From Marinobacter salarius (lineage in GTDB: Bacteria > Pseudomonadota > Gammaproteobacteria > Pseudomonadales > Oleiphilaceae): a DNA stretch of 64,000 nucleotides. Every line of letters begins with the position of its first letter. Position 1 is the first letter of the stretch. The position numbers were made by a program, and so were the translations under genes. Positions 17,840 to 26,501 of the stretch are shown here, piece by piece. The stretch spans positions 744,001 to 808,000 of the forward strand of contig NZ_CP136693.1 of the NCBI RefSeq assembly GCF_032922745.1, read 5' to 3'. The notes under the pieces were generated by a model that was not told where the DNA came from, searched no databases, and saw only the letters and a program-made list of their open reading frames with translations.

Positions 17840-19555
17840 ATGGATCCGCTAGTTACTCTGATCGGTGCTCTTATGCTGGTCATCAGCATCATGCTCAGCC
17901 CGCTGTCCAGCAGGCTGGGCATGCCGGTACTGCTAATTTTTCTCGTGGTCGGCATGATCATGGGGGAAGACGGTCCTGGTGGCATCCTGTTCGACGACTT
18001 CGAGCTGGCGTTCCTGATTGCCAACCTGGCGCTCGGGGTGATCCTGCTGGATGGCGGCATGCGCACCCGGGCGGAAACGTTTCGTGTCGGTCTCCGCCCG
18101 GCATTGGTACTCGCCTCCATTGGTGTCTTCCTGACCGCCTCCGGGGCCGGCCTGGTGGCCTGGTGGGTGTTCGACATGCACTGGCTGACCGCGCTGCTCA
18201 TCGGCGCCATTATCTCCTCCACCGACGCAGCAGCGGTGTTTTCGTTGCTTCAGGGGCGTGGCCTTCATTTGAACGAACGGGTCAGTGCAACCCTGGAAAT
18301 CGAGTCCGGCAGTAACGACCCGATGGCGATTTTCCTGACCCTGATGCTGGTCACCATGATTGACGCAGGCGGAACATCTGAAGGCTGGATGGCGCTGCTG
18401 ATGCTGGTGAAGCAGTTCGGCATTGGCGGTGCGGTGGGCGTCGCCGGCGGCTTCATCGTGGTGGAACTGGCCAACCGGGTTCGGCTGACCCCATCGCTGT
18501 ACCCTTTGCTGGTGGTGGCAGCTGGCATCATGGTGTTCTCCGGCACCAACGCGCTAGGGGGCAGCGGCTTCCTGGCGATCTATCTGGCCGGCGTGGTTGT
18601 TGGTAATCGTCCGGTGCGGATGATGCCAATGATTCTCCAGGTTCACGATGGCCTGGCCTGGCTGGCCCAGCTATGCCTGTTCCTGATGCTGGGGTTGCTG
18701 GTAACGCCTTCGGAACTATTGCCCCTCGCAGGAGGCGGCCTGGTTCTGGCTCTGGCTCTGATCTTCCTGATCCGGCCGCTGACGGTGTTGGCGACGCTCT
18801 GGCCTTTCGGTTTTAATCGACGCGAACTGGGCTTTATCAGTTGGGTTGGTTTGCGAGGCGCCGTGCCCATTGTGCTGGCATTATTCCCGATCATCGCCGG
18901 GCTGCCGGAGGCCCAGCTTATCTTCCATGTCGCCTTCTTCATCGTACTGGTGTCGCTGGTGGTTCAGGGTACCACCATGGCCCCGCTGGCCAGGAAACTG
19001 CGACTGGAAGTCCCCACCGGTGAAGATCCCTACCGCCGCCTGCCTCTGGATGTCCCGGCCGCCGGAGATCATGAACTGATGCTGTTTCCGCTGCGGGGCG
19101 GCGCCTGGGAGTCACCCAGACCCCTGGGTCAGCTCCGGTTGCCGGACAACACCGCCATTGCTGGCGTGTTCCGTGAACGAACGTGTTATCAGCCGAGCCC
19201 GGATATGGAAGTAGCCAGCGGCGATGTATTGGCGATGTTTGCAACGCCGGCGATGCTTTCAGAGCTGGGCAAAGCCCTCAGTGGTCGCCATGCCCCCAAA
19301 TACCTCGCCGAGCGTGCCTTCTTTGGCGATTTCGTGCTCAATGGCGATGCCCTGCTGGGGGATGTAGAGCAGGTCTACGGCATCGAGTTTGATCAGTTGC
19401 CCCCAGAGCTTTCCCTGGCCGAATGTTTTGCGCGTCGCACCAAAGGGCATCCCGTGGTGGGCGATAAGGTGGTGCTGGGCCCTGTTACCCTGGTTGCGAG
19501 GGCAACCGAGGCCGACCGGGTGACGAAAGTTGGCCTGAAAATGGACAACCAATAA
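17840..19555 (+). CDS. nhaP2: K+/H+ antiporter NhaP2 (CvrA)
   Basis: 571 residues, close to the 578 of E. coli NhaP2. About 12 membrane helices form a CPA1-type exchanger with the conserved ISSTDAAAVFSLL and LEIESGSNDPMAIFLT (ND pair of the ion site). After residue ~390 a cytoplasmic TrkA-C domain and a CorC-like C-terminal domain follow, as in E. coli. It expels K+ (and possibly Na+) in exchange for protons and helps osmotic adjustment. Confidence 0.92.
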   Translation: MDPLVTLIGALMLVISIMLSPLSSRLGMPVLLIFLVVGMIMGEDGPGGILFDDFELAFLIANLALGVILLDGGMRTRAETFRVGLRPALVLASIGVFLTASGAGLVAWWVFDMHWLTALLIGAIISSTDAAAVFSLLQGRGLHLNERVSATLEIESGSNDPMAIFLTLMLVTMIDAGGTSEGWMALLMLVKQFGIGGAVGVAGGFIVVELANRVRLTPSLYPLLVVAAGIMVFSGTNALGGSGFLAIYLAGVVVGNRPVRMMPMILQVHDGLAWLAQLCLFLMLGLLVTPSELLPLAGGGLVLALALIFLIRPLTVLATLWPFGFNRRELGFISWVGLRGAVPIVLALFPIIAGLPEAQLIFHVAFFIVLVSLVVQGTTMAPLARKLRLEVPTGEDPYRRLPLDVPAAGDHELMLFPLRGGAWESPRPLGQLRLPDNTAIAGVFRERTCYQPSPDMEVASGDVLAMFATPAMLSELGKALSGRHAPKYLAERAFFGDFVLNGDALLGDVEQVYGIEFDQLPPELSLAECFARRTKGHPVVGDKVVLGPVTLVARATEADRVTKVGLKMDNQ

Positions 19556-19586
19556 AAATCTTTAACAAAAACACTCAAAACCCTGG

Positions 19587-19615
19587 TTCGATTCACAAAA
19601 ATCCTGTGCTATAAA
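19587..19615 (+). promoter_or_regulatory. Sigma-70 promoter for the L,D-transpeptidase gene
   Basis: TTCGAT (-35, weak) and TATAAA (-10) are 17 bases apart, with an extended -10 TG just before it (TGCTATAAA). The predicted start of transcription is about 20 bases before the ATG at 19644. Confidence 0.5.
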
Positions 19616-19643
19616 GTGTACAAAGATTAATCATTGACTCGTT

Positions 19644-20219
19644 ATGTTACCGATAATGCCTACTTCACTCTCCAGCACCGGCCGGTCCTCAGTTGCAGCT
19701 GCCTGCTTTCTGGCCTTTGTTTTCTCGTTGTTGCTGGCCCCCCTATCCCCGCTATCGGCATCGGAGCTGCCGATGGGCGCCATGGATGAAACGCCGGAAG
19801 TCAGCGAGGTTCTGGTTCGTAAGGAAGAGCGCAGGCTTTACCTGTTGTCGGGCGATCAGGTGGTGCGCAGCTACCGTATCGGGCTGGGCGACAACCCCTC
19901 CGGCCACAAGCTCTATCAGGGCGATAAGCGTACGCCCGAAGGTAAATACGTGCTGGATTGGCGTAACTCCAACAGCGATTTCTACAAATCCATCCATATC
20001 TCCTATCCCAATGCTGAAGACAGAGAGCAGGCTTCGGCCTGGGGGCTCGATCCCGGCGGCAGCATCATGATTCATGGTTTGCCGAACGAGGCTGGTGATA
20101 TGGCATTCGCTTTCCTGGGACTGGACTGGACCGATGGCTGCATCGCCGTCAGTAACGAGGAAATGGACGAAATCTGGCAATTGGTGGCCGATGGCACACC
20201 AATAAGGATCGTACCCTGA
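19644..20219 (+). CDS. L,D-transpeptidase (YkuD domain), periplasmic
   Basis: 191 residues. A signal segment (residues ~15-40) is followed by a YkuD catalytic domain: RTPEGKYVLDWRN, SIMIHGLPNE, and the active site LDWTDGCIAVSN with catalytic Cys. Such enzymes form 3-3 peptidoglycan crosslinks or attach lipoproteins to peptidoglycan. It is immediately upstream of the OprI-type lipoprotein, whose C-terminal lysine is the kind of residue these enzymes link, so lipoprotein attachment is a plausible job. The start could also be the second ATG at 19656. Confidence 0.88.
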   Translation: MLPIMPTSLSSTGRSSVAAACFLAFVFSLLLAPLSPLSASELPMGAMDETPEVSEVLVRKEERRLYLLSGDQVVRSYRIGLGDNPSGHKLYQGDKRTPEGKYVLDWRNSNSDFYKSIHISYPNAEDREQASAWGLDPGGSIMIHGLPNEAGDMAFAFLGLDWTDGCIAVSNEEMDEIWQLVADGTPIRIVP

Positions 20220-20305
20220 CACTGATCCAGTCCCCGCTTCATACGTATAGACTTTCTGCAATATTAAGTTGTTGTCATAACCTAGGAACTTTTACGTATC
20301 CTTAG

Positions 20306-20335
20306 TTAACATTTCTGTCCAGACTGATTTACACT
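20306..20335 (+). promoter_or_regulatory. Possible sigma-70 promoter for the OprI-like lipoprotein
   Basis: TTAACA (20306-20311) and TACACT (20330-20335) are 18 bases apart, giving a leader of about 100 bases before the ATG at 20443. Assigned by eye; another TTGACA at 20374 has no good -10 after it. Confidence 0.35.
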
Positions 20336-20442
20336 GTTTGACGATGTCGTTGGCCAATCGCTAACGGCCCCGTTTTGACAGAATGTCTGCAACAACGACT
20401 TCTGGAACGCAGGAAATAAAACGACCAATAAGGGGATATACA

Positions 20443-20724
20443 ATGCGTAAACTGACGATCGCAGGGTTTGCACTGGCCACCGCACTGACCGCAGGTTGTG
20501 CGACAACTGACCAGGGCGCTCTCGACGAAGCGAATGCAACCGCTTCTTCCGCCGAGCAAACCGCCGATAATGCACTGAACACCGCTAACAGCGCTTCCAG
20601 CGCTGCACGCTCCGCTCAGCGCACCGCTGACGAAGCACTGGCTGCTGCCAAAGCTGCCCAGAAGGCTGCTAACGAAGCCAACGAGCGCGCCAAGCGTATG
20701 CTCGAACGTGCCAGCCAGAAGTAA
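20443..20724 (+). CDS. oprI: OprI/Lpp-type alanine-zipper outer-membrane lipoprotein
   Basis: 93 residues. Signal MRKLTIAGFALATALTAGC ends in the lipobox LTAGC. The mature part is an alanine-rich coiled coil with heptads of Ala and Asn and ends ANEANERAKRMLERASQK, very like Pseudomonas OprI. The C-terminal Lys is the residue used to attach Lpp-type proteins to peptidoglycan. It anchors the outer membrane to the cell wall. AAGGGG lies 7 bases before this ATG; the frame is open further up but that part has no lipoprotein signal. Confidence 0.92.
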   Translation: MRKLTIAGFALATALTAGCATTDQGALDEANATASSAEQTADNALNTANSASSAARSAQRTADEALAAAKAAQKAANEANERAKRMLERASQK

Positions 20725-20743
20725 GGCTGTTACGTAGAGAAAA

Positions 20744-20769
20744 GGCCGGGATTCGTCCCGGCCTTTTTT
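20744..20769 (+). terminator. Intrinsic terminator of oprI
   Basis: GGCCGGGA, loop TTCG, TCCCGGCC, followed by six Ts. Textbook rho-independent form with a UUCG tetraloop. Confidence 0.95.
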
Positions 20770-20790
20770 GTGGGCGCCTGATACAACCCA

Positions 20791-21585
20791 TCAGGATTCG
20801 TCGGTATCGCTCTTCGGCTTCTGTGGTGAGGGCGTGTTGCTCATAAAGGCAGACATCATTTCCATCGGCAACGGGAACACAATGGTGGAACTGTTGTTGG
20901 TGCTCATATCCGCCAGGGTTTGCATATAACGCAGTTGCATCGCTCCTGAGTTGGCGGACATAACTTCGGCCGCTTCAACCAGCTTCTTCGAGGCCTGCAA
21001 TTCACCCTCCGCGTGAATTACCTTGGCACGCCGCTCCCGTTCTGCCTCCGCCTGGCGGGCAATGGCACGAATCATCGACTCGTTCAGGTCCACGTGCTTG
21101 ATCTCAACGTTTGCGACCTTGATGCCCCATTCCTCGGTCTGGGCGTCGATAATACTCTGAATATCCGAATTCAGCTTGTCCCGTTCGGACAGCATTTCGT
21201 CCAGATCATGCTTACCCAGTACCGAACGCAACGTCGTCTGAGCCAGTTGACTGGTGGCAGAGCCGAAATCTTCGACGCGTATAATCGCCCGCTCAGGGTC
21301 GACCACCCGGAAATACAGCACGGCATTGACCCGCACGGTCACGTTGTCTTTCGAGATAACGTCCTGGCTCGGCACATCCAACGCAATGACACGCAAATCC
21401 ACGCGGGTTATTTGTTGGATACCGGGGATCACGATGATCAGGCCCGGCCCTTTGACACCCTGAAAGCGCCCCAGGAAGAAAACCACGCCACGCTCGTATT
21501 CCGGCAGTATCTTGATGGCCGACCCAAGAATCAGCAGGAGCACCACCGTGGGTGCGATATAGGGAATCAGGTCTGTGATGTTCAT
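20791..21585 (-). CDS. Slipin / stomatin-like SPFH protein
   Basis: 264 residues: one N-terminal membrane segment (residues ~8-28), then an SPFH/Band-7 domain (EYERGVVFFLGRFQGVKGPG, ALDVPSQDVISKDNVTVRVN) and a coiled-coil stretch rich in Ala and Glu (IRAIARQAEAERERRAKVIH). Slipins assemble on the inner membrane and often pair with NfeD proteases. Here the NfeD gene lies just upstream in the same direction, 58 bases away, which supports a shared complex. Confidence 0.92.
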   Translation of the reverse strand: MNITDLIPYIAPTVVLLLILGSAIKILPEYERGVVFFLGRFQGVKGPGLIIVIPGIQQITRVDLRVIALDVPSQDVISKDNVTVRVNAVLYFRVVDPERAIIRVEDFGSATSQLAQTTLRSVLGKHDLDEMLSERDKLNSDIQSIIDAQTEEWGIKVANVEIKHVDLNESMIRAIARQAEAERERRAKVIHAEGELQASKKLVEAAEVMSANSGAMQLRYMQTLADMSTNNSSTIVFPLPMEMMSAFMSNTPSPQKPKSDTDES

Positions 21586-21643
21586 AAGGCCTCCTTCGTT
21601 GGCTTGATCGCCGGGTAACCTGTCAACACTCTCCAGTCCGGCT

Positions 21644-23116
21644 TCAGGGTTCCGCCTTGTCGGCTTCGACGTACACCGTCAAACCTTCCAAAGCAGTCAC
21701 CCTTAGCTTGTCACCGCTGCCTACTGGGGATTTACAGGCGGCATTCCAGCGTTCACCGCTCATGCGCACGTGCCCCCTGAAATACCCGTCGTCTTCCTGA
21801 AAGTCATCAAGTGCGGTCACTCTCTCGTGGACAATCTGTTCGCTTCCGCTGACCGGATGCTTCCGGCGCAAGCCGATGAACTTGATGACGGTCCAGAGGA
21901 TAAAGCCGGCCGCGACCAGTGCCGTGCCACCGATGGTGGGCAGTGAAATCTCCTGATGGCTGCCGTCCATCAGTATGATGGAACCGGCCACAAACGCGAC
22001 AATCCCCCCTATGCCCAGTATGCCGAAGCTGGGCATAAAGGCCTCGCCGACAATGAAGGCAAGCCCCAACAGAATCAGCGCCAGGCCCGCGTAATTGACG
22101 GATAGCACCTGGAAGGCAAACAGCGCGAGAATCAGGCAGATAGCGCCAATGACCCCCGGAAATATAGCCCCGGGGTTGGATAATTCGAAGATGATGCCGT
22201 AGAAGCCGATGATCATCAGGAAGTAAGCGACATTCGGATTGGTGATCACCGATAGCAGTCGGGTTCGCCAGTCCGGGTCTGCTCGCGTCAATTCAATGTT
22301 CGCGGTGGCCAGCGTTTTCTCGCCATTGGCCATTTTCACGGTGCGCCCGTCGATCTGCTGCATCAGGCTGTCCATGTTGTCAGCCACCACATCGACCACG
22401 TTCTGCGCCAGTGCTTCTTCGGCGCCCAGGTTGACGGCTTCGCGCACTGCCTGCTCCGCCCAGTCGGCGTTGCGGCCATGTCGCTCCGCCAGGCCACGGA
22501 TGTAGCTGACAGCATCTTCCAGAACCTTGCGCTCCATGGCCGTGCCACCTCGACGTTTATCGGAGGCATCATCCTGCGCCGATTCCTCGTCTCCGGCACT
22601 TTCCTTTTCATCGGGATTGGCATCCTCGGTGTCTTCTGCAGGCTTCTGTTCCTCGGAGCCGGGCAGCCCCCCCATCTGGACCGGCGTGGCCGAACCCAGG
22701 TGGGTGGCCCCCGCCATGGCCGCCACGTGACTGCCATAGAGAATGTAGGTTCCGGCGCTGGCGGCACGCGCTCCCGCCGGCGACACCCAGGTCACCACGG
22801 GTACCTCTGAAGAAAGGATTTCCTTGATGATACCGCGCATGGATTCCATCAGACCGCCGGGGGTGTCCATCCGGATAACAAGCAACTCGGCACCTTCGGA
22901 CTCGGCGCGGCGAATGCCACGCACCAGGTAATCCATGGTGGCGGGGCCGATAGCCCCGTCGACGGTCAACACAAGACCTGTGGGTGATTCGTCCTGCTGG
23001 GCGATAACCGTATGGGACAGAGAGGCCAATGCAAGCACCAGGCCCAGCAGGAACATAGCCAGCCACCAGTGCAGGCGGCCGGAGGGATTGGATTGGTTGG
23101 GTCGGTTAGCGATCAT
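21644..23116 (-). CDS. NfeD-type membrane-bound serine protease (ClpP class)
   Basis: About 490 residues: signal/anchor segment, then a ClpP-like protease domain (VIRMDTPGGLMESMRGIIKE, SPAGARAASAGTYILYGS with catalytic Ser), then about four membrane helices and a C-terminal OB-like NfeD domain. An acidic linker of about 40 residues rich in Glu, Asp and Ala interrupts the protease region, roughly residues 165-205. Related NfeD proteins cleave the C-terminus of stomatin/slipin partners, consistent with the next gene. ATG 23116 is favoured over a GTG one codon earlier because of GGAGG spacing. Confidence 0.9.
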   Translation of the reverse strand: MIANRPNQSNPSGRLHWWLAMFLLGLVLALASLSHTVIAQQDESPTGLVLTVDGAIGPATMDYLVRGIRRAESEGAELLVIRMDTPGGLMESMRGIIKEILSSEVPVVTWVSPAGARAASAGTYILYGSHVAAMAGATHLGSATPVQMGGLPGSEEQKPAEDTEDANPDEKESAGDEESAQDDASDKRRGGTAMERKVLEDAVSYIRGLAERHGRNADWAEQAVREAVNLGAEEALAQNVVDVVADNMDSLMQQIDGRTVKMANGEKTLATANIELTRADPDWRTRLLSVITNPNVAYFLMIIGFYGIIFELSNPGAIFPGVIGAICLILALFAFQVLSVNYAGLALILLGLAFIVGEAFMPSFGILGIGGIVAFVAGSIILMDGSHQEISLPTIGGTALVAAGFILWTVIKFIGLRRKHPVSGSEQIVHERVTALDDFQEDDGYFRGHVRMSGERWNAACKSPVGSGDKLRVTALEGLTVYVEADKAEP

Positions 23117-23158
23117 CACTCCTCCCCGGATCCGTTCAGCGGATCAGAGCCTTCGGTA

Positions 23159-24226
23159 TCAGAACCAGAGGCGTTGCTTCTCACCTTTATTGCCATCTGG
23201 GGTACTTCGCATCGGCCCGGCAGACTCATCCGCGACGCGGGTCAGACGTTCACCCACCATCCGCGGCAGGCCGTCCGCCTGGTCCACAGCCAGCTCGATG
23301 GCCATGCGCTTCACTTCCACACCGGGCATTTTCTGGCGGAAATCTTCCACCTTTTTCTGCACTTGCTTCCACAATTTTTCACGGTCCTGCTGACTGTAAT
23401 CTTCTTCAGGGCGATGTACCTCCAGCCAGACCTCATTACCTTTCAGGCCGATCTTCACGGGCTCATGGATAACCTGCACCGGCGTGCCCTTACTGACTTC
23501 GTAGACAAACCGCGATATATCCTCGTTGTACATGCGGAAACAGCCGTGACTGACCTGCATGCCCACTCCGAACAACTTGTTGGTACCGTGAATCAGGTAC
23601 CCTTTCTCACTGAGCATCAGTGCGTGGGACCCCAGAGGATTACCCGGCCCCGGTGGAATCATCCTGGGCAGGTACTCTCCCGCAGCTTCGTATTCGGCGC
23701 GGATGCTTGCAGGCGGATACCAGGCCGGCGACTCCAGTGGCATTGTTACTTCGGCGTTGGTCAGTGGCGATGGGTTGTCATCGGTGCCTACCCCCACCGG
23801 ATAGACCTGTACCTTTCCCTCAGTAAAGTAGTACAAACGGTATTCCGCCAGATTGATGATTATGCCCTCGCGCTTCACATCCGGAAGCACGTAGTGCCGG
23901 GGCACGGTTATCCGGGTGCCATCACCGGGCAGCCAGGGATCAACACCGGGGTTGGCCTTAACGAGTTCCAGATAACCAAGACTGTTCTGATTGCCAATGG
24001 CCGCAAAGGTGTCTTCATAGCGGGTGGTCATCACCGACAGCTCCCCGGCCAGATCCCCGTCAATGGAAAACCGGGGAACACGGGGCTTCTCGGGGGTGTC
24101 GCTTTTTCCTTCGGCTGTAGTCAGTTCCTGACCCCCGGCCTGCGCTTCCGTTTCGGCACCAACCACGTTGGCCGACACCAGGGCCAGCAAAACCAGCAGA
24201 AAACCTGTCAACTGCGTTCGATACAT
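23159..24226 (-). CDS. L,D-transpeptidase of the ErfK/YbiS type
   Basis: 355 residues. A signal peptide cleaved near VVGA-E is followed by a LysM-like segment (TFAAIGNQNSLGYLELVKAN), then the YkuD domain with GTDDNPSPLTNAEVTMPLES, LIHGTNKLFGVGMQVSHGC (catalytic His and Cys), and a C-terminal extension of about 100 residues. This is the length and layout of E. coli ErfK/YcfS/YbiS, which link Lpp to peptidoglycan. A second L,D-transpeptidase and the OprI-like substrate lie 3 kb away. It lies 42 bases downstream of nothing on its own strand except the Gdt1 gene (44 bases upstream). Confidence 0.9.
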   Translation of the reverse strand: MYRTQLTGFLLVLLALVSANVVGAETEAQAGGQELTTAEGKSDTPEKPRVPRFSIDGDLAGELSVMTTRYEDTFAAIGNQNSLGYLELVKANPGVDPWLPGDGTRITVPRHYVLPDVKREGIIINLAEYRLYYFTEGKVQVYPVGVGTDDNPSPLTNAEVTMPLESPAWYPPASIRAEYEAAGEYLPRMIPPGPGNPLGSHALMLSEKGYLIHGTNKLFGVGMQVSHGCFRMYNEDISRFVYEVSKGTPVQVIHEPVKIGLKGNEVWLEVHRPEEDYSQQDREKLWKQVQKKVEDFRQKMPGVEVKRMAIELAVDQADGLPRMVGERLTRVADESAGPMRSTPDGNKGEKQRLWF

Positions 24227-24270
24227 AGCGTCTCAATCCGATATCCGGTCTGCGGCGACAACAACGCGCT

Positions 24271-24840
24271 TCAAACCGACGTCAGGGCTGTCCAAACGGT
24301 GGCAACAGCCAGAATCACAAATAGAAGACTGGCTCCAACTCTGGCCGTCGCCAGTGGTAACCGCTCCATCAACCATTTACCAGCCATGATAACCGGTATA
24401 TTAGCTAGCAGCATACCAACGGTGGTGCCCATAATCACCCAGAAGGTGTCCGTATATCGCGCGGCCAGCACCACGGTCGCGATCTGGGTCTTGTCGCCGA
24501 TCTCCGCCAGGAAGAACATCACCGTCGTGGCCATGAAGGCGCCCATGCCCAGGAACGCCGAATCACCATTGTCATCCTTGTCCGGAATCAACAACCAGAG
24601 TGCAATGGCCACGAAGCTGGTAGCCAGGATCCAGGGCAACCAGGCTTGCGGAATCCACTCTGCGATCCAGGCACCCAACAGCGCTGACAAGGCATGGTTC
24701 AGCAGGGTGGCGACAAGTATGCCAAGAATGATGGGCGCACGCTTGGCGTAACGGGCAACCAGGAAGAGAGAGAGTAGTTGGGTCTTGTCGCCGATCTCCG
24801 CAATGGCGACCGCAAACGTTGAAGCGAGAAAAGCGTCCAT
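24271..24840 (-). CDS. mneA: Gdt1/UPF0016-family manganese exporter (MneA-like)
   Basis: About 189 residues and six membrane helices in two halves. Each half carries the cation motif E-x-GDKTQ: AIAEIGDKTQLLSLF near residue 15 and FLAEIGDKTQIATVV near 113. Bacterial members (MneA in Vibrio) export Mn2+. A yybP-ykoY riboswitch in the leader, which senses Mn2+, strengthens the manganese assignment. ATG 24840 has GGAG 6 bases upstream; a frame up to 24861 has less support. Confidence 0.9.
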   Translation of the reverse strand: MDAFLASTFAVAIAEIGDKTQLLSLFLVARYAKRAPIILGILVATLLNHALSALLGAWIAEWIPQAWLPWILATSFVAIALWLLIPDKDDNGDSAFLGMGAFMATTVMFFLAEIGDKTQIATVVLAARYTDTFWVIMGTTVGMLLANIPVIMAGKWLMERLPLATARVGASLLFVILAVATVWTALTSV

Positions 24841-24851
24841 GAAAAACTCCG

Positions 24852-24890
24852 GGGCGGACATTCAGACATGAGACAGCCCACCTTCCGCCC
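24852..24890 (-). promoter_or_regulatory. Hairpin next to the mneA ribosome-binding site
   Basis: On the minus strand GGGCGGA (24890-24884) pairs with TCCGCCC (24858-24852). The GGAG Shine-Dalgarno (24850-24847) follows one base later. It lies between the riboswitch and the start codon, so it may be the expression platform. Inferred. Confidence 0.45.
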
Positions 24891-25028
24891 TGGGAGGTGA
24901 AACTGCCTCAGGTCTTGCCAATTTCACCAATGTACCGGTGAAACATGATAGCCACGGAGATTGAGCCCCAAGTATGTTGACTACCATCCGCCCCTGGAAA
25001 CGGGTTCCGTTGCGGAGGCTACTCCCCT
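24890..25028 (-). ncRNA. yybP-ykoY manganese riboswitch
   Basis: On the minus strand the leader of the Gdt1 gene begins with the signature GGGGAGTAG (25027-25019), continues with GTCAACATACT (24981-24971), and has GGCAAGACCTGAGGCAG (24919-24903). These are the conserved parts of the Mn2+-binding yybP-ykoY element as I recall it, in the right order and spacing, and upstream of exactly the gene family it usually controls. Copies of TTTCACC (24943-24937, 24902-24896) flank GGTGAAA (24928-24922), giving two mutually exclusive helices. Confidence 0.8.
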
Positions 25029-25070
25029 GAAGAGTGCCGAAATGTTAATCAATACCTGGGCGGATGGCAA

Positions 25071-26462
25071 CTATACGCGCATTTTCCACACTGGAATGGC
25101 CGCCATCGCCACGAATACAGCCACCAGCCACCAGGCTGAATGAAACGCCCCAATAGTGGGGATGCCGCCACTGTGGTCACCAAATTCAATGGTCAGGGCC
25201 ACGATATTGACGCCAAAGGCCCCACCCAGCTGGCGGGTAAAGTTAATGGTGCTCGAACCGGCACCGAGTTGCTCCGGCGCCAGTGGATTCAGGGCACCCG
25301 TTGAGAGGGCTGGCAGCATGAAGCCGATACCGATTCGCCCCAACACGGTCCATAGCGCCAGCCAGCCGAAGGCGAGCTCAATGTCCGATACCGCAAACAA
25401 CATGGCCGACATGGCGAACAGGACAATGCCGAATATCACCAGCTTACGGGCACTCAGGCGGTCCGCCAGTCTCCCGGCCAATGGAAAGGTCATGCCCAGC
25501 ACAATGCCTGCTGGCAACATCAGCAAACCGGCTTCGGTGGCGGTGAATTCCAGGGCCGTCTGCACAAACAGGGGTACCAGGTAGGTGGAGCCAAACAAGG
25601 CGAGCCCCAACGCCATGGCGCCCACGTTGGCGTAAACGAAGGCCGGATTGCGTAGAAGCTCTATGTTCACCAATGGGTGTCGGGCGCGCCGCTCACGAAT
25701 CACAAACAGCACCAGGGCGATGACCGCAACAGCGCCCTCGATGGCAATTCGTGCTTCCTGTCCCGCCAGTTCCTGAAGCCGGTTGAGGGTGTCCAGCGAC
25801 AGACCGATGGCAGCGCCCAGGAGCACCAAGCCAGGAAAGTCAAAACGGTAGGGAGCCGGGCGGGAGACCGGCAGCGGCAGAAAGCGCCATGCCATAAACA
25901 CCCCGGTCAGGGTGACGGGCACGGGGGCGAACATCACATAGCGCCAGTCCAACTGATCCACCAGGAAGCCCCCGAGAACCGGGCCCAGGGCTGGAGCGAG
26001 AATCACACCCATGCCGTAGATACCCATGGCCTGCCCACGACGGTTGCGGGGGAAAATCCGGAACACCAGATACATACCCATGGGCTGCATGAGCCCCGCC
26101 ATGGCACCCTGGCCAATGCGGGCGGCAATCAACTGTTCCGGGGAGGTGGCAAAACCACCAAGGAGGGAGATCACCGTGAACAGGAACATGGCCGTCGCCA
26201 GGGTCTTGCGCACGCCAAAGTGATCCAGAAGCCACGACGAGGCCAGCATGGTGGTGGTCATGGCCGCGATGAACCCGGTGGCCAGCCAGTGCACCTGGCC
26301 CTGCCGAATACCGAATTCCAGCATGATGTCGTGCAGGGCAACATTGACCACGGTTGCGCTGAGCACCGTTGCCATGGTGCCCAGCATGACCGTGGCAACC
26401 GCCAGCCAACGCCAGCGTTCGCCGTAACGGGCCCTTAACCCCTCAACCGTGTTATCACTCAG
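25071..26462 (-). CDS. DHA2-family (EmrB/QacA-like) drug efflux transporter, probable CTG start
   Basis: About 463 residues, 14 membrane helices expected. Motif A-like DHFGVRKTLATAM and motif C region GVILAPALGPVLGGFLVDQL are seen. The first ATG (26387) would begin inside the first helix (MLGTMATVLSATVVNVAL). The frame stays open upstream to a stop at 26475-26477 and encodes VEGLRARYGERWRWLAVAT, the normal DHA2 N-terminus, yet has no ATG, GTG or TTG. A CTG at 26462 with AGGGG 7 bases before it fits. It follows a MarR regulator, so a drug-responsive pair is likely. Confidence 0.8.
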   Translation of the reverse strand: MSDNTVEGLRARYGERWRWLAVATVMLGTMATVLSATVVNVALHDIMLEFGIRQGQVHWLATGFIAAMTTTMLASSWLLDHFGVRKTLATAMFLFTVISLLGGFATSPEQLIAARIGQGAMAGLMQPMGMYLVFRIFPRNRRGQAMGIYGMGVILAPALGPVLGGFLVDQLDWRYVMFAPVPVTLTGVFMAWRFLPLPVSRPAPYRFDFPGLVLLGAAIGLSLDTLNRLQELAGQEARIAIEGAVAVIALVLFVIRERRARHPLVNIELLRNPAFVYANVGAMALGLALFGSTYLVPLFVQTALEFTATEAGLLMLPAGIVLGMTFPLAGRLADRLSARKLVIFGIVLFAMSAMLFAVSDIELAFGWLALWTVLGRIGIGFMLPALSTGALNPLAPEQLGAGSSTINFTRQLGGAFGVNIVALTIEFGDHSGGIPTIGAFHSAWWLVAVFVAMAAIPVWKMRV

Positions 26463-26501
26463 ACCAAGACCCCTTCAGGCCGAGATATCGACCGCACACC
26501 A

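Noticed and set aside
23012..24751. 579-codon plus-strand frame across nfeD, the L,D-transpeptidase and mneA
   Set aside because: Spans three well-supported genes on the other strand and has no coherent domains.
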